NCBI GenBank assembly: GCA_026413255.1
Contig: JAOCZO010000008.1
Span: 422,084-486,083 of the forward strand
DNA: 64,000 nt
Origin: Fereydounia khargensis
Lineage: Eukaryota; Basidiomycota; Ustilaginomycetes; Urocystidales; Fereydouniaceae
Reading direction: 5' to 3'
Shown here: positions 20,286 to 30,045 of the stretch, piece after piece
How the letters are laid out: each line of letters starts with the position of its first letter
How positions within the stretch are numbered: position 1 is the stretch's first letter
The notes under the pieces: generated by a model
The model's database searches: none
The model's input: the letters and a program-made list of their open reading frames with translations, nothing else
What the model was told of the DNA's origin: nothing
Translations under genes and position numbers: made by a program

Positions 20286-23018
20286 TCACTCGTCGTGCTG
20301 CCCCTCCTGGACGTCAAACACATTCGACTGCCAGCCATTCTGTCGTCGAGAGCGTCTCTCCTCCCGATCCGCCTCCCGCTCTGCCTTCTTGGCCTCCTTC
20401 TTGACTTGCTTGGCACCCTTCTTTGCTTCCTCGGCAGCCTCCTTGGCACCCTGGCGCACCTCCTCGACCGCCTCCTTGGCACCCTCGCGCGCCTCCTCAA
20501 CGCTTTCCTTGACCTGGCGCACGCCTTCTCGGACGGACCGCTCCAGCTCTTCGTACTCGCGCATCCTCCTCTGTGCGTAGCTGAAGGGGCCACCACGTCC
20601 TGGCAGAAGCTGCTTCGAGTACGAAGCTCCGATCGCAAGCTTAAAGCCCTCATCCACGCCCTCGACAACGACTCCCTCGGCAAGCCCAACTTCCGTGTGA
20701 GTCGCTCCGCGTCGGCTGCTGCTGCCATAAGGAGAGAAGGCGTCCGAGTCGGGCGAAAAGATCGCCTTGGTATATGCCTTGGCCGAGATTCCCTTGCCTT
20801 CGGCCACAGCCAACTTGCTGTAGCTGTTGATCACCTTGGCCCTTTGCTGCACACCCCACAGCCAGCGGTCCGAGTTCTGCAGCCAGCCGGCAATCTGCTT
20901 CTCCAGCAATTGCTGCACCACCTTGCGCAGCGTGGGGCGCACAAACGGCATGAGGAAAAAGTTGAGCAACCAGTGCTTGGTTTGGCGCACCTTGCACTTG
21001 AAGCTCGACATGTCGACGCTGACTTGCTCCACCTTGAAGAACGACTCCGAGTCCTCCTCATCTGCGGTCGAGAGCTTGACCACAAACTTGGTTCCGTCGC
21101 GTCCACCGAGATCAAGGTCTAGCAGGCCGTAGTCCTCCCAACCGACCCAGCCCGTCTTCTTGTGAATGTAGTAGGCAACGTCCGCGGCCTTGACGCGGAG
21201 GCCGTCCACCTCGAGGTACACGTGTGCATCCATCTGGCTGCCGAACGACGAGCGGCGCTGCTCTAGCGTAAGCTCGTTCCGGTTCACGACACGGACACGG
21301 TCTGGCAGCAGCGAAATGGTCGAGCCTCGGAGCGACAAGTCGTCAATGACAATGTCGGCCTCGCGAGAGACCCACTCCATTCTCGGGAATGGAACCTCCT
21401 CAATCTCCTCGAGCACACGTGGCACCATAACCTCTACGAGATCGCGGATAAGTGCACCTCCCTCCTGGCGCAAGCTGCTCAGGAAGCCGGGAAGACCACC
21501 GCCACCGGCACTGAAAGAGGCGCGCAAGTCGATCACCTTGAGGTCGTCGCCAAGCTTCTCGACGCGTCGGCCGAGCTCGTTCAGCTCGCTGTCCTCCTCA
21601 AAGCCCTCAAAGAAGGTGGTGACCTCGTCCATGCACTCGTCAAAGTCCTTCTTGAGCTTGTTGAGCTCCTTGTTGGCGTCCTTGCCGCTGGCCTTGAGCA
21701 TCGACTGAGCGCGGTCGTAGAGCTCGCTCGCCTGGCGACTGGCTCGGTTGGACTGTATGAAGCCATCTTGGTTCAGAGCACGGTCAATGTACGACTGGAC
21801 ATCCTCAATGAACTCGCGCAGCTCCTTGGTCTCCTTGGATGCCTCTCCCTCGTAGATTGCGCGCACGTGCTCCGAGATCTTTCCGAACGAGTCCTTGACC
21901 GGGTTGAGCGAGCGGCCCGAGAACGTCTCTAGGATCTCGGTCAGTAGGTCGACAGCCTCGCGCAGGTTGGCGTTGGCCTCCACCTCGGGGGCTTCGACAT
22001 CGACATCAGTCTTCTCCTTGGCCTTCTCGGCCACGCTCTGGACAATGTCAATCCATTTGTTGCCAATGCTGTAAATGGCGTTGAGAGCGTCCTTAAAGTC
22101 AGAGTCTTGCTGAACTCGGGCAATCACATCGCGAACACGCTCGACAAACTCGTCCTTGGCATCGTCGGGAGTGTGCTCGTCGAGCCATTTAGCGGCACCT
22201 TCGCCGGCAGTACCAGCCTCACGCACGGCGCCCTTAGCACGCTCAGCGGCAGCCTTGACGTCCTTCTTGGTAGGGGCACGAATCTCGATCTCCTCGCCGC
22301 GGGATTTGCGCTCGCGCTCAGAGGGACGAATCTTGCCCTCGGCCTGTCCGGCCTTGCGTGCGGCCTCCGAGGCTGCATCGGCAGTTAGGTCGCGGAGGAG
22401 GAACTGAATGTCGGCCAGGAGGTTTCGGAACTCGGAGGAGGTTAGCATCAGCTGTCCCATTTGCTTGACATTGTTGAGAATACGACGGGCATCCTGCTGC
22501 GCCTCTGCACCAAGGCCATCGGCACCGAGGGTAGAGCTGGAAGGGAGGTCAATAGAGAGGCGTCCCTCGGAGGTGACATCGGCAGAGGCCTGGGTGGTCT
22601 GCCAGATGAACTTTTGGATCTTGTTGTCGCTATTCTTGCTCTCGCCAATCCTCTCGACGCAGGCGAGGAGGCCCTTGAGGTCTTGGATGACCTTTGCACC
22701 CTGCTGGCTGAGGCGAGTGGAGCCCGCGACGGAGCGCTCGTCGAGGACGGGGCTGGATAGGATGAGCTCGATCCATCCACTGATCTGCTGCTGGCTAGGC
22801 AGCTTGCCTGCCTTTACGGCACCGATCAGCTGGGCAATGTGGAAGAGCTTCTCGCGCGAAGGAGCGGCCTCACGAATCGAGGCGACGGGGTCCTCGGGGT
22901 CGATTCCATACCTGGCCGAGGTACGCTTGGCATCGCGCTTGAGTTGGCTGCCATACTGGGCCGCCTCCTTGCGGAGGTTCTTGGCGTGGGTGGGGAGGAG
23001 AGGCTCACGCTCCGACAT
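20286..23018 (-). CDS. HAM1-like protein (BPI/SMP-like lipid-binding fold) with amphipathic C-terminal repeats
   Basis: A single exon encodes 910 residues. The layout matches the fungal HAM1-like family: an N-terminal helical domain with FRNLLADIQFLLRDLTADAA, long helices to about residue 560, then a beta-rich C-terminal domain (about 560-760) with PRMEWVSREADIVIDDLSL, VYLEVDGLRVKAADVAYYIH and HWLLNFFLMPFVRPTLRKV, thought to be a lipid-binding fold of BPI/SMP type. Biochemical function is not established. Residues 829-883 form five tandem 11-residue amphipathic units (VEEAREGAKEA, VEEVRQGAKEA, AEEAKKGAKQV and flanking variants), followed by a basic EERRSRRQ patch. No signal peptide or membrane span is visible. 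The start is the first ATG of the frame after a stop-containing leader. Confidence 0.8.
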   Translation of the reverse strand: MSEREPLLPTHAKNLRKEAAQYGSQLKRDAKRTSARYGIDPEDPVASIREAAPSREKLFHIAQLIGAVKAGKLPSQQQISGWIELILSSPVLDERSVAGSTRLSQQGAKVIQDLKGLLACVERIGESKNSDNKIQKFIWQTTQASADVTSEGRLSIDLPSSSTLGADGLGAEAQQDARRILNNVKQMGQLMLTSSEFRNLLADIQFLLRDLTADAASEAARKAGQAEGKIRPSERERKSRGEEIEIRAPTKKDVKAAAERAKGAVREAGTAGEGAAKWLDEHTPDDAKDEFVERVRDVIARVQQDSDFKDALNAIYSIGNKWIDIVQSVAEKAKEKTDVDVEAPEVEANANLREAVDLLTEILETFSGRSLNPVKDSFGKISEHVRAIYEGEASKETKELREFIEDVQSYIDRALNQDGFIQSNRASRQASELYDRAQSMLKASGKDANKELNKLKKDFDECMDEVTTFFEGFEEDSELNELGRRVEKLGDDLKVIDLRASFSAGGGGLPGFLSSLRQEGGALIRDLVEVMVPRVLEEIEEVPFPRMEWVSREADIVIDDLSLRGSTISLLPDRVRVVNRNELTLEQRRSSFGSQMDAHVYLEVDGLRVKAADVAYYIHKKTGWVGWEDYGLLDLDLGGRDGTKFVVKLSTADEEDSESFFKVEQVSVDMSSFKCKVRQTKHWLLNFFLMPFVRPTLRKVVQQLLEKQIAGWLQNSDRWLWGVQQRAKVINSYSKLAVAEGKGISAKAYTKAIFSPDSDAFSPYGSSSRRGATHTEVGLAEGVVVEGVDEGFKLAIGASYSKQLLPGRGGPFSYAQRRMREYEELERSVREGVRQVKESVEEAREGAKEAVEEVRQGAKEAAEEAKKGAKQVKKEAKKAEREADREERRSRRQNGWQSNVFDVQEGQHDE

Positions 23019-24136
23019 GGCGGCGAGTGGCTGGGTTGGAAAGAAGAGGAGGGGAAAAAGTGCGCGTTACTGGTACCAGCAAGAAGGAAGGCAAAGAAAA
23101 TGACCAAAGCTCGAGAACAAAAGTCAGAAATGGGAGAGAGCGAGACCGAGATTGGGTGACTGTTTTGGGACCGTTACAGCTGTTAGAAAAAAGACGATGG
23201 AGGAGCAGGATGGGAAAGAGAGAGGGGAAGAGGGGGTCTCGCTCTTTATGGGAAAGCAGCAAGAAATGAATAGAGTGACTGATGGAGGATGACTTTGGAC
23301 TCTGGAGCCTCGCTGCTCTGGCACGACTTGGACTGGGTCTTGGTTTCGGATTGCCAGACTAGAGCTCGGTGACGCGTGCGGCGGGACGGCTACTGGCTAC
23401 TGGCTACTGGCTCCTGGACTGCTGGCCACGATGGCGGCTGACTAGGGCTGCCGGTTTGAGCTTACTCTGTCGGTAGCCGAGCGTGAGAGACGGACGAGCA
23501 AAGAGGGTAAGAGGTCTTGGACTGAGCCTGGGCCAGCTAAAAATGAACATTGCGATGCGTTGCGATGCGATGCAGTGGGAAGGGATGCGGGGTTGGTCAG
23601 GGTTCTGTGCTCATCTGAGGACGCCATGCTTGTGGACCACAGCACAGGCGAGGCTAGGAGAGACAAGACATGGAACAGCTGATGGGGCACACGGTAGGCA
23701 GGCATTCCGTCATCAGAGTGACTGGATGGAAAGGCAAGAAAGAAGAGAGGGTGTGCAGGGTTGAGTCAGAATGGAAGGGGGCCAGAGAGGGAGCAAGAGC
23801 GAGAGCAAGAGCAAGGAGTGGGAAGGGTCTGGTCTGGTCCCCATGGATCGGCAAGGGATCGAAAAAGGCACACGGACGTCATCGTTAGGGTCGGGATCTT
23901 GGAACTGGCTTGTCCGTCTGGGACTGGGTCTGCGTCTTGGCCTGCGTCTTGGACTGCGGCTGCTTGTGCTCGGCTGCGGGATGGAAGGTGGGACCCGTCC
24001 CGTCCGATGCAGCGCTGCGTGGTGAGCAATAAAACTGTGCAGGGAGAGCCAAGAAAGAAGAGAGCGCGCGGAGACAGAGAGAGGAATGAGAATGAGCGTG
24101 TCTGCTGTGGTCTGTCCAGCAGTGCCACCCTGCCTT

Positions 24137-24192
24137 AGCCAGCCAGCCAGCCAGCCCAGCACGCCCAGCACGCCCAGCACGCCCAGCACGCC
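24137..24192. repeat. (AGCC)5 and (CCAGCACGC)4 tandem repeats
   Basis: Two adjacent short arrays are read directly in the intergenic DNA upstream of NAA30. Confidence 0.9.
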
Positions 24193-24372
24193 TAGCAGCG
24201 GGGCAAGATGCCTTCCTTGCAAATCCAAAAATGGACTCAGAGAACTCAGCTCGGCTCGATGGGCTCGAGTGCAGCTGCGCGTCTGTCTCGCTTTCAGCCA
24301 ACTCGAATCGGAGCGAATCGACTCGAATCGGGCGCTCTTCCTTGCCTCCACTCGGACCAGTCTGTCACCAAC

Positions 24373-24395
24373 TACTGTACTGTACTGTACTGTAA
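24373..24395. repeat. (TACTG)4 run
   Basis: Four perfect TACTG pentamers followed by TAA lie 93 bp upstream of the NAA30 start. This is the cleanest tandem version of the dispersed motif. Confidence 0.9.
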
Positions 24396-24487
24396 ATTAG
24401 TTCGTTCTTCGCGCATCAGCACTAGCCTCTTCTTTTGCCCATCGTCCAGCTCTGACCGCTGTTCTTTCGTCCTGCTTGACACACATC

Positions 24488-25418
24488 ATGCAAGACACGG
24501 ACACCACTGATCAGGCTCAAGAGCAAGCACAAGCACAAGCACAAGCACCACCACCATGCACGCCACAAGACCAACACGAGCTCATTCTCGAGTCCTACCA
24601 GGGCGAGCACCAGCTGCCCATCATCAACGCGCTCATTGAAAAGCAGCTCTCAGAGCCATACATCATCTACACCTACCGCTACTTTGTCAACCAGTGGCCC
24701 GATCTCTCCTTTATTGTGCGTTACCAACAAACATCCTTCACTACAGCTCAACCTCTTGACCTTCACCGCGTACTGACAGCAAGCCCCCATCACGATCAAA
24801 GGCGTATGCCAAGCATGCACAAGGCTCTTACCCAGTCGGCGTCATTGTCAGCAAGCTCGACCGTCATCTCAAGGGATCACGCCTCATGCGTGGATACATT
24901 GCCATGCTTAGCGTCCGCGACGAATGGCGGGGCAGAGGCATAGGTGCGTTGAGTCACAAATCCTCTCATCCAACATCCTCCACCAACCCCTCTAACCTCA
25001 TCCCTTCCTACCGCGTGTGTAGCCAAGAAACTCGTCAAAGTGTCCCTCGAGCACATGGTCCAGCGTCAGGCACAGGAAGTCGTCCTCGAGACCGAAGTCG
25101 ACAACACTGCCGCCCTTCATCTATACGAGAGCCTCGGCTTTATTCGCGAGAAGCGTCTCCATCGCTACTACCTCAACGGTGAGCATACTCTTTCCTCAGC
25201 CCCACTGCCCCTCTGCCCCTCTGCCCCTCTGCCCCTCTGCCCCTCTGCCCCTCTGCCCCTCTGCCCCTCCTTACTCTGACACCCATCCAGGGAACGACTC
25301 GTTCCGTCTTGTGCTCCCGATACCACCTCAAGAGTCGAGCCAACGGCCTCCGACACCACCCGCCCGTCCTCAACCACCGTCTACACGCCCACCTCTCTCT
25401 GATACCGCTATAATCTAA
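24488..25418 (+). CDS. NAA30: N-alpha-acetyltransferase 30, NatC catalytic subunit
   Basis: Four exons (24488-24715, 24784-24943, 25023-25178, 25291-25418) give 223 residues. NAA30/Mak3 acetylates nascent N-termini starting Met-hydrophobic. A Gln/Ala-rich N-terminal extension is followed by EPYIIYTYRYFVNQWPDLSFI, typical of this subunit, then VGVIVSKLDRHL, GYIAMLSVRDEWRGRGIAKKL (acetyl-CoA loop R-G-R-G-I-A) and ETEVDNTAALHLYESLGFIREKRLHRYYLNG. The C-terminus is a Pro-rich tail. The exon 2 acceptor is an AAG rather than the nearby CAG, because only this keeps the frame. Intron 3 is almost entirely a CTGCCCCT array. Confidence 0.9.
25205..25269 (+). repeat. (CTGCCCCT)8 minisatellite in NAA30 intron 3
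   Basis: Eight octamers fill the 112-nt intron between donor GTGAGC and acceptor ATCCAG. Similar in sequence to the array in EMC4 intron 1. Confidence 0.93.
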
Positions 25419-25594
25419 CATGCCAAACCCAAATAGATCAGCTCAACACCATACCATTCTCGCATCGCGCATCGACCTTTTGCTGCATCATGTACTGTAC
25501 ATCCTATACAAGCTTCTTTAATCACCTTGCCAAGCATCGCTTCCAGAACGATCGGGACCATGACCCAGATCTCCTTCCGACTGCCGCCAGTCTC

Positions 25595-28096
25595 CTACTC
25601 ATCTCTCTTGTCTGCCATGATCCGCTTGCTTGGTTTCAGACTGATCGCCCTCCGATTCCACCAATGGCCCCTGCCAGCCGATGTGGTCGAAAACCTGTTC
25701 CCAGATTCGCCGGGCCTCGGAAAGGCACTAACTTCCGTCTCAATTCCGAACGTCGCCCGTCGTCTCCCTCGCTCAAAATCCCACTCTTCTGTTGAGCGCG
25801 TCTTTGGGCCTGACATGATCCCTGCTACTCGTGCCGTCTCGGCCGCTGTCAGCCTGTCATAAGTTGTGCCGAGGGCTTTGCCAAGTTCGCCCTGTTGGCT
25901 TCGACGTGAGCTCAGAATCGGCCAGCGCTTGAGCTCGTTGAACTCTTTTTCATGCAGCTCAGATCCGTATGTATCGGGCGTTGCCCAGCCATCCGCTTCA
26001 TCCTCTGGCTCGACTCTGGTCCACTTTTCTGTGGTTGTCACCATTACCCGGACCTCACTTCTGGCCCGCAGCCTGGGACCAGACGTGCTCGACTTCCGAA
26101 CAACCATCTTTGCCAAGTCCAGCGGGCGACCTCTGTGGGCCGAACAAGTCGTATTTCCCCTTTCCAACTTGACTCTCGTACCGTCTTGGCCACTGGCCAA
26201 GAGATTCTCCAGCTCGACGCACAGAGCACTCGGTGTGCCAGGCTCTCCAAGAGGTAGGCTGATTCGCGAGTCGTTACCCGACAGAATTGTCGTGGTGAAG
26301 CCTTCCGTATCCGGTGTGACGTACACCGGACGGTCAGGCTCGGTCGACTCACCCCGGAGACCAAACGCTCTTTTTCGGAGCTCATCTACGCTGGCCATGG
26401 CCTCCCCAACCGATAGCCTCCGTAGCCTGGGTGCATCCTGCGCTACTGGCGGCAAGTGCAGATGGCTTTCCGATCGAGTGGCAGCGGCGGCCAATCCGCT
26501 TTTCGGCTCTCCCGCGTGGCGCACATCCATGTGGCTTCTTCGAGCTTCTGTGTACCTCAGATTTGTGACGGGACTTGTATGCTGATGGTTGGTGACTTCG
26601 TGCTCGCTGTCAGCCAAGCTCATACATTCCGAGCACGAGTCAGAGACTGGATCGGGTAAGGGCAAAGGGGCTTGATGGAAGAGCTCGTTGACGGGCACGA
26701 TCTCTCCGAAGAACTTGTCCAGCTTCTTGATTTTCTTGAGTCCGGTCGGCGTGCGACGCTCTTTGCGCAGCCATGTTGGCAGCCGGCTATCGACCTCTAC
26801 GTCTTCTTCACCATCCTTTTTGACTTTCCTCGCTCCGCTCTTGCCTTCGATGCCAGTTCTGACGGCCTTCAGGTCTTGGTAAGATTGCTGGTGCTCCGCT
26901 CGACTTGCGATATTCTGCTCGATCGTGTCGTTATGTGTCCGATTGTCCTCGGGCTTATGGCGACGGAAAGCAGCGGGATCGACAGTCGTGTCTGAGCAGG
27001 ACATGTATCCAGAGTCATGGTTCGAGAGTTGCCGCTCTTCATGAAAGGTAGGAGACAAGCAACCTCCTGCAGCTCCTTGGTACTCTGAAGAGGCACTCTG
27101 AGTCCAGATCGTGGATTTTTGGTCGAGGCCTTCAGGACATTGACAGCCCTCTGTCTTATGCCCGGGGCTCTTCGGCGAAATCAGCTTCGGTGTACTGGAG
27201 CTGATACACTCCCTCCTGGCAGCGACTACAACATCGACACTCTCAATGCTGTAGCATGAAATTGGCCTTTCCTCATCTTCCTCTTGTACTGGCTGTAATT
27301 GTGTCGGCAAATTAGCCTGAGTACGTTGAGGGTTTTCTGAGGCCATTGAAGAGCTGGCACGAGTTCCAGACCTCGCAGTGTGGTCACCGCGGTCATCAGC
27401 TCGACTGAGTGTGGGAATGCGGTTCGTCGAAAATCCACCGGCTTCTTCCGAGCGGTTTGGTGGCGCAGGAGACGTTGCTTTGACCTTGTCCCAAAAAGGG
27501 TGCTCCAACGCAAGGTTGCTCTCGCCTTCTGGGAAGGCGCTCTCTAGCGATTCGTGCATGGCCTGTTCCAGGACAGCAAGACAGTTGTCGATCTTGTGCA
27601 TCACCGTCTCCTTGCGAGAAAGCGTCGATTCGCCATTGCGCTTGAGTGAAAGACCATATTCAGAGATCCATTCACCTGAACGTGGCGCGTTTCCGTCGCA
27701 CAGTTCGTCGCCATATGGGACGAAAACTGGTGTAACCGCCGGAATATCCAGGAGACGTGGGCTTTTTGCCGGATCTGACTTTACCAAGCCGGGCATAGTA
27801 TCTGGTCGAAGCAGAGAGCCTTTGTCTGAACACGTACACTCGAGGCTGTGCGGACAAGATCGGCCGTGAGGTATACCACTGAGGAGTCCCCAACGAGTGT
27901 GGTTTGACGGCTGAGTTGCGGGCTCAGCGGAATTTTGCAGAAGCGAGATTGAATCAGAAGCTGGCCTTCGTATTCTTGGTGTATCTAGCTGCTCCTGTTC
28001 CCCCTCCAGGCCAGCTGATATAGAGTTCGCAGAGGTCAGCGTCGCAGGAATGCTACTGTGCTTGAGGACGAGTGGTGTGGGCCGTTGGCGGCGCAT
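25595..28096 (-). CDS. large disordered protein of unknown function
   Basis: An open frame of 833 codons from the ATG at 28096. I recognise no domain. The protein is rich in Ser, Arg, Glu and Pro with no membrane span or signal peptide, and looks largely disordered. Short segments that might be conserved include HPFWDKVKATSP, LPTWLRKERRTPTGLKKIKKLDKFFGEIVP and the basic C-terminal GHWWNRRAISLKPSKR. Several Arg/Ser-rich patches with Pro could be phosphorylation or 14-3-3-type sites, which is speculation. The reality of the gene rests on the 2.5 kb uninterrupted frame and non-repetitive composition. It converges on NAA30 with 176 bp between stops. A 5' exon further upstream cannot be excluded. 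Confidence 0.7.
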   Translation of the reverse strand: MRRQRPTPLVLKHSSIPATLTSANSISAGLEGEQEQLDTPRIRRPASDSISLLQNSAEPATQPSNHTRWGLLSGIPHGRSCPHSLECTCSDKGSLLRPDTMPGLVKSDPAKSPRLLDIPAVTPVFVPYGDELCDGNAPRSGEWISEYGLSLKRNGESTLSRKETVMHKIDNCLAVLEQAMHESLESAFPEGESNLALEHPFWDKVKATSPAPPNRSEEAGGFSTNRIPTLSRADDRGDHTARSGTRASSSMASENPQRTQANLPTQLQPVQEEDEERPISCYSIESVDVVVAARRECISSSTPKLISPKSPGHKTEGCQCPEGLDQKSTIWTQSASSEYQGAAGGCLSPTFHEERQLSNHDSGYMSCSDTTVDPAAFRRHKPEDNRTHNDTIEQNIASRAEHQQSYQDLKAVRTGIEGKSGARKVKKDGEEDVEVDSRLPTWLRKERRTPTGLKKIKKLDKFFGEIVPVNELFHQAPLPLPDPVSDSCSECMSLADSEHEVTNHQHTSPVTNLRYTEARRSHMDVRHAGEPKSGLAAAATRSESHLHLPPVAQDAPRLRRLSVGEAMASVDELRKRAFGLRGESTEPDRPVYVTPDTEGFTTTILSGNDSRISLPLGEPGTPSALCVELENLLASGQDGTRVKLERGNTTCSAHRGRPLDLAKMVVRKSSTSGPRLRARSEVRVMVTTTEKWTRVEPEDEADGWATPDTYGSELHEKEFNELKRWPILSSRRSQQGELGKALGTTYDRLTAAETARVAGIMSGPKTRSTEEWDFERGRRRATFGIETEVSAFPRPGESGNRFSTTSAGRGHWWNRRAISLKPSKRIMADKRDE

Positions 28097-30045
28097 CTCG
28101 TTTTGATGAGCTAGGAGGTAGCAGAGGCAAGCCCGTCAGCTGCAGAAAGAGACATTGTCTTTCTCAATGAGAGGCGGGGGGTTTTATCTTACCCCTTCAA
28201 AGGAATAGCTTGCCGCTCTTCATGGCTTGGATGAAGGAAAGGAGACGAGGGGTAATCTGGGACAGTGGGGCTCACATATAAAGTATGGGAACATAGCCTC
28301 CAAGCCAGCCACGATTGCGAGGTGCTGTTGATGTCAGAATGTATTCACAACAGTTCCGCTGATGCCCTGCCGCAGAAGCGAAAATAGGGCGGAAGCGGGA
28401 CAATCCCGGAGCAGAGGCATACAGTTCATTTCGGTCATCTTAACATGACGCAAGGAAGCTCTGACCTGAACCGTACTTTCTTGCCTCAAAGCAAATGAAA
28501 CGGGAGGTGTCAGGAGCGTCCGCGCTTCTTCACATACGGTATTGAGCAGGAAGCCACGATGCGCGCAATGGCTTCTCACGTGGAGAGCGAGAAAGAAGAA
28601 GAAATCGGCACCGAAGCAAAAGTAACGGGGGAACAAGAGGCTGGACACGAAGTTAAAGCATCTCGAGAAAGAAGAGAGATACTGTAATAGCTTACGCTAC
28701 ATTGCCACTGCATTTCAGCCATCGCTGGGTGATCGAAGCTACACTGACACTCCCAGTGAATTTCACCCCCAAAGGCTCCACCGATGCTCATAAGAGAGAG
28801 GCCCGTCCCTCGTCAGTGCTTCGATGCCGCCGGCCAAAGATTCGGCACCTTTTTAACTGGAACGGGCATCGCCGTGCGGTCCAGGCACAAGCTCATGAAG
28901 CTGTTCTGAAATGAGACTGAGGCAAACGCGGACGCAGCAACCAGCACGGCGTCCTGCTGCTCTGTGTTTGCTGTGTCTTCGGCCCTATCGTGCGGCTCGT
29001 TGAGACCGTGTGCTCAACTACCTTTGGGGCCGGCCGTTGCTCGGCAGAGGCAGAAGATTGAGCTTGCCTAGTCGGTGGAAGATTTGGGGTGTTTCGTCAA
29101 TCTCCTCTTGCCACAATCGCGACGGGCATCGGGGGACTTCCGATGTCCCCTCGAAGCTTGTGAGCGGTACGGCAGCAACGATGAATTGGCTCGAGCTCAG
29201 TCATGGTCGCTCCTCGGCAATCCCGGTTGACATGTTCTAAAGAGCACAACGTGACAACCCCTTTTTGATATGGCTGCACCCTGTCTCTCATACACGCGAA
29301 CCAGCCCCGTTCCAGTCCGCGGTCATTTGGCTGGGTGTTGGCCTCTGCGACGATGATGAAGTCTGCTCGTATCAAGCAACCAAAATTCAACAAAAAAACC
29401 TCTCCTGCATTGACGACACGCCTGTGATACGGTTGCGGCTACGATTTTGCAGCAATGAATACGATCCTCTTCGCCTGCTTGGGCTGAGTTGGGGTTCCGC
29501 GTTTTCCTTTTGTTCTTATTGTCATCAACCCGACCAATTGTTTCCACCTTCATTCATACTGAGACCCACCGAGAGATGACGAGAAGTACAGCATTACTTT
29601 ATCATCAGACCATCAACAATCAAGACCATGATTGCGACAATGAAGCACTCAATATTGAATGAGGCCGGCATGGGAGTTGCTCTCCCTTTTCGACCTTTCT
29701 GACATGTCAACAGGCCTTCGAACGTTCCAGAGACAACCTTACGCCGAAGTTCAATTTGGCACCCTGAAAATTTATCGCTCCGTGCCGGCGTGCGGGCCCG
29801 CGCCGTAAAGCTTCCATACGCTACCATACACTGCGCACGTGTGGCGGCACCAACACGCTTGGCGGAAGGAACGCAGCACCGATTTGCCAATTTGCGGCCT
29901 TCATGTCGTTCTTATCCCCGTCCCGATATCAACTGATTCGCGAGAGCTAAACCAAGGCACTTTGGAGAGCAGGATTGTCGACAATCGATCGAATTACAAA
30001 GAGGAGAGACAGAGAACCTAGGGCATTGAGTGTCATGCTTGTCTT
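28097..30045. other. 1.9 kb intergenic region, no gene recognised
   Basis: Several short frames exist on both strands but none has family-like content. The region is less GC-rich than its neighbours and lacks the dense microsatellites seen elsewhere. It should hold the promoter of the unknown protein on its left and the 3' end of the aminotransferase on its right. Confidence 0.55.

Larger units (their letters stand above)
23019..24487. promoter_or_regulatory. 1.5 kb divergent intergenic region (HAM1-like / NAA30)
   Basis: No credible coding frame. Contents are (GGCTACT)3 at about 23388-23412, GCAAGAGC-type repeats at 23788-23815, (AGCC)n then four CCAGCACGC units at 24137-24192, AATCGACTCG repeats near 24300-24330 and a (TACTG)4 run at 24373-24395. 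It should contain both promoters. Confidence 0.55.

Noticed and set aside
20295-21122. 275-codon plus-strand frame antisense to the HAM1-like gene
   Set aside because: The frame is a by-product of the GC-rich opposite strand; Leu-rich composition has no protein-family match.
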